Positions 44,693 to 46,244 of a stretch of 46,244 nt of DNA are shown one piece after another (the stretch's first letter is position 1; each line of letters opens with the position of its first letter). This DNA is from an uncultured Prevotellaceae bacterium (GTDB taxonomy: Bacteria; Bacteroidota; Bacteroidia; Bacteroidales; Bacteroidaceae), in the NCBI GenBank assembly GCA_947170495.1, contig CAMVUB010000019.1, forward strand, positions 1-46,244. The letters are read 5' to 3'. The notes under the pieces are model-generated. The model did no database searches. It was not told the DNA's origin and saw nothing but the letters and a program-made list of their open reading frames with translations. The translations under genes and the position numbers were made by a program.

Positions 44693-44893
44693 ATGAAAAA
44701 GGTAGCATTTATGTTCGTAGCCGCTATGGCTCTCTCTTTCGCTGCTTGCGGCGGTCAGACTAAGGCTTCTGAGGAGGCTTGCGACAGCGCTGCTTGCTGC
44801 GATAGCGCAGCTGCAGTAGAAGAGGTTGTTGACACTCTCGCTGAGGTTGTTGACAGCGCTGCTGCTGAGGTTGAGGCTGTTGTTGCTGAGTAA
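44693..44893 (+). CDS. Small acidic lipoprotein, 66 aa
   Basis: The signal peptide ends in a lipobox (Ser-Phe-Ala-Ala-Cys). The mature ~47 residues are almost only Ala, Val, Glu, Asp, Ser and Cys ('VEEVVDTLAEVVDSAAAEVE'). A Cys pair, 'SAACCDSAA', lies near residue 35. The heptad-like spacing of Val/Leu suggests an amphipathic helix. It has its own promoter and terminator, indicating a well-expressed monocistronic gene. Function is unknown; a small, abundant outer-membrane lipoprotein is the simplest reading. Confidence 0.75.
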   Translation: MKKVAFMFVAAMALSFAACGGQTKASEEACDSAACCDSAAAVEEVVDTLAEVVDSAAAEVEAVVAE

Positions 44894-44933
44894 TCAGACA
44901 CTGCAGTTCGCACAACGAACAGTACAAGCTAAG

Positions 44934-44963
44934 GGTCTCACGGGAGTGAGGCCTTTATTTTTT
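44934..44963 (+). terminator. Intrinsic terminator of the small lipoprotein gene
   Basis: GGTCTCAC and GTGAGGCC pair with one G-U around the loop GGGA, followed by TTTATTTTTT. Confidence 0.85.
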
Positions 44964-44966
44964 GTG

Positions 44967-45025
44967 GTTCAAGAGTTCAAGAGTTCAAGGGTTCAAGGGT
45001 TCAAGAGTACAAAAGTACAAAAGTT
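44967..45025 (+). repeat. Tandem 9-bp repeat (TTCAAGAGT-type), intergenic
   Basis: Units GTTCAAGAG and GTTCAAGGG are repeated about five times, then GTACAAAAG twice. It resembles the array at 30301-30330. Confidence 0.7.
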
Positions 45026-45032
45026 AAAGAAG

Positions 45033-45062
45033 AAGCCGCGGCACCATGGGGTGTCGCGGCTT
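45033..45062 (-). terminator. Terminator at the end of the rpsF-rpsR-rplI operon
   Basis: AAGCCGCGGCACC and GGTGTCGCGGCTT pair with one mismatch around ATGG. On the minus strand a U-rich run (CTTCTTCTTTAACTTTTG) follows. Confidence 0.75.
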
Positions 45063-45084
45063 GCGTTATGGTTGGGAATGAGGA

Positions 45085-45609
45085 TTAAGCCTCTTCCTCC
45101 ATGTCTTCGATCTCCTCGATCTCATCGGCGGGAGCAGCCTCAGCGACGGGAGCGGGCTGAGCGATGGGACCATCGGGAACGACGGTGACGGGGATGAGGA
45201 CGCTGACCTCCTTGTGGAGACGAACGGTAGCCTTGTGCTCGCCAACGGTCTTCACATCCTTGATGGTGATGAGCTTGCGGTCGATATCGAAACCGAGCTT
45301 GCTGAGCTCTTCAGCAATCTGGACGTTGTTGACGCTGCCGTAGATGGTACCCTGGGCGCTCACCTTGGCGGTGATGGTCAGAGCCACACCTTCGAGCTTG
45401 TCAGCGATGGCCTGTGCGTCGTTCTTGATCTTCTCAAGCTTCTTGGCCTTCTGCTTCAGCTCTTCAGCAAGCATCTTCTTAGCGCTCTCGGAAGCGATGA
45501 CGCCCTTACCCTGAGGAATAAGATAGTTGCGGCCGTAGCCGGACTTCACATTTACGATGTCGTGCTTGTAACCCAAGCCAATCACATCTTCTTTCAGAAT
45601 AATTTCCAT
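45085..45609 (-). CDS. rplI: 50S ribosomal protein L9, 174 aa
   Basis: The N-terminal signature 'MEIILKEDVIGLGYKHDIVN' and 'VKSGYGRNYLIPQGKGVIAS' is typical of L9, followed by the long connecting helix ('EELKQKAKKLEKIKNDAQAI') and the C-terminal domain. L9 binds 23S rRNA near the L1 stalk and limits frameshifting. The last ~25 residues form an Ala/Pro/Glu-rich acidic tail ('DEIEEIEDMEEEA') beyond the usual ~148-150 residues, as seen in some Bacteroidetes. Third gene of the S6-S18-L9 operon. Confidence 0.97.
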   Translation of the reverse strand: MEIILKEDVIGLGYKHDIVNVKSGYGRNYLIPQGKGVIASESAKKMLAEELKQKAKKLEKIKNDAQAIADKLEGVALTITAKVSAQGTIYGSVNNVQIAEELSKLGFDIDRKLITIKDVKTVGEHKATVRLHKEVSVLIPVTVVPDGPIAQPAPVAEAAPADEIEEIEDMEEEA

Positions 45610-45629
45610 AGTGCTTACTCCTCTTTAAG

Positions 45630-45893
45630 TTATTTCATCATATCGGTTACGAAGGGCAGGAGAGCGAGGTGACGGGCACGCTTCACGGCCTGTGCCACTC
45701 GACGCTGGTACTTCAAGGAAGTGCCGGTGATGCGACGGGGAAGAATCTTACCCTGCTCATTGAGGAACTTCTTGAGGAACTCAGGATCCTTGTAATCAAT
45801 ATACTTAATGCCACTCTTCTTGAAACGGCAATACTTTTTCTTTTTGACATCAACGGTAGGTGGAGTCAAATAACGGATTTCTGTCTGTGCCAT
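45630..45893 (-). CDS. rpsR: 30S ribosomal protein S18, 87 aa
   Basis: '[20 protein letters not shown]' and '[20 protein letters not shown]' followed by '[19 protein letters not shown]' are diagnostic for S18, which binds S6 on the 30S platform. The gene lies between rpsF and rplI with gaps of 3 and 20 bp, the conserved order. Confidence 0.97.
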   Translation of the reverse strand: MAQTEIRYLTPPTVDVKKKKYCRFKKSGIKYIDYKDPEFLKKFLNEQGKILPRRITGTSLKYQRRVAQAVKRARHLALLPFVTDMMK

Positions 45894-45896
45894 TGC

Positions 45897-46244
45897 TTAG
45901 TCCTCCTTGTTAGCGGTTGCTTTTTTGTTTCTTCTCTTCTCTGCATACTCTGCGGCATACTTCTCGTTCTTTACGGTGAGGTAGCGCAGCACTCTCTCGT
46001 CGCGACGATAGTTGACTTCCAACTTAGCGATCAGCGTGGGTTCAGCCTTGAACTCGATCATGGCATAGAAGCCCGTCGATTTCTTCTCGATGGGGTATGC
46101 GAGCTTCTTGAGGCCCCACTCTTCCTCGTTCAGGATTTCTGCACCGCCATCAGTGAGAATCTTCTTGAACTTGCCGACCGCTTCCTTCATCTGATCGTCA
46201 GACAAAACGGGAGTTAAAATGAAAACGGTTTCGTACTGATTCAT
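45897..46244 (-). CDS. rpsF: 30S ribosomal protein S6, 115 aa
   Basis: '[20 protein letters not shown]' and '[20 protein letters not shown]' are typical of S6, the partner of S18, and are followed by a Lys-rich tail. The ATG is the last three bases of the window, so the gene is complete but its promoter is outside. Confidence 0.97.
   Translation of the reverse strand: MNQYETVFILTPVLSDDQMKEAVGKFKKILTDGGAEILNEEEWGLKKLAYPIEKKSTGFYAMIEFKAEPTLIAKLEVNYRRDERVLRYLTVKNEKYAAEYAEKRRNKKATANKED

Overview
The window looks like a chromosomal segment of a Prevotella-like member of the Bacteroidales. The reasons are: start codons preceded by A-rich leaders without Shine-Dalgarno sites; many -7 boxes of the Bacteroides type TAnnTTTG, several with a TTG about 20 bp upstream; the rpsF-rpsR-rplI operon; very large surface proteins with GLUG-like, LamG-like and BspA-type leucine-rich repeats; and one recurring C-terminal tail, a Gly-Val/Ile-Tyr-Ile turn ending in a basic K-V-x-x-K, on four unrelated exported proteins.

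Layout. 1-19070 (minus strand): one operon of a 3913-aa surface protein, a lipoprotein, a 1909-aa surface protein and a second lipoprotein, downstream of a membrane-anchored AraC-type regulator. 20380-21597: two decayed genes, a HipA remnant overlapping an intact HipB-like regulator, and a GH20 hexosaminidase reduced to its two ends. 21857-27535: a divergent locus with a transmembrane regulator on one side and a UDG-like protein plus a BspA-type LRR protein on the other. The ectodomain of the regulator and the C-terminal half of the LRR protein are homologous along about 330 residues. 27549-30543: a two-gene cassette (VirE/BT4734-like primase-helicase and a DUF6078-like protein) bounded by 99-bp inverted repeats, with three 18-bp palindromes at exact 22-bp spacing between its genes. 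30832-33872: a CE1-type esterase, a lipoprotein and an acyltransferase. 34254-36476: membrane pyrophosphatase. 36706-41919: a PL11 rhamnogalacturonan lyase gene interrupted by one in-frame TAG, followed by the tail of another broken gene. 42009-44449: a glycosyltransferase and mtaB. 44693-46244: a small lipoprotein and the ribosomal genes rplI, rpsR and rpsF.

Three things stand out as possibly undescribed. First, the inverted-repeat cassette carries a replicative ATPase but no transposase. Second, the regulator shares its putative sensing module with the surface protein it probably controls, and a 10-bp phased ATGAA array lies in their common promoter region. Third, GC-rich palindromic elements recur inside coding sequences (AraC regulator, hppA, glycosyltransferase, mtaB, giant protein) and between genes. 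All homology calls come from reading the translated sequences; no database search was run.
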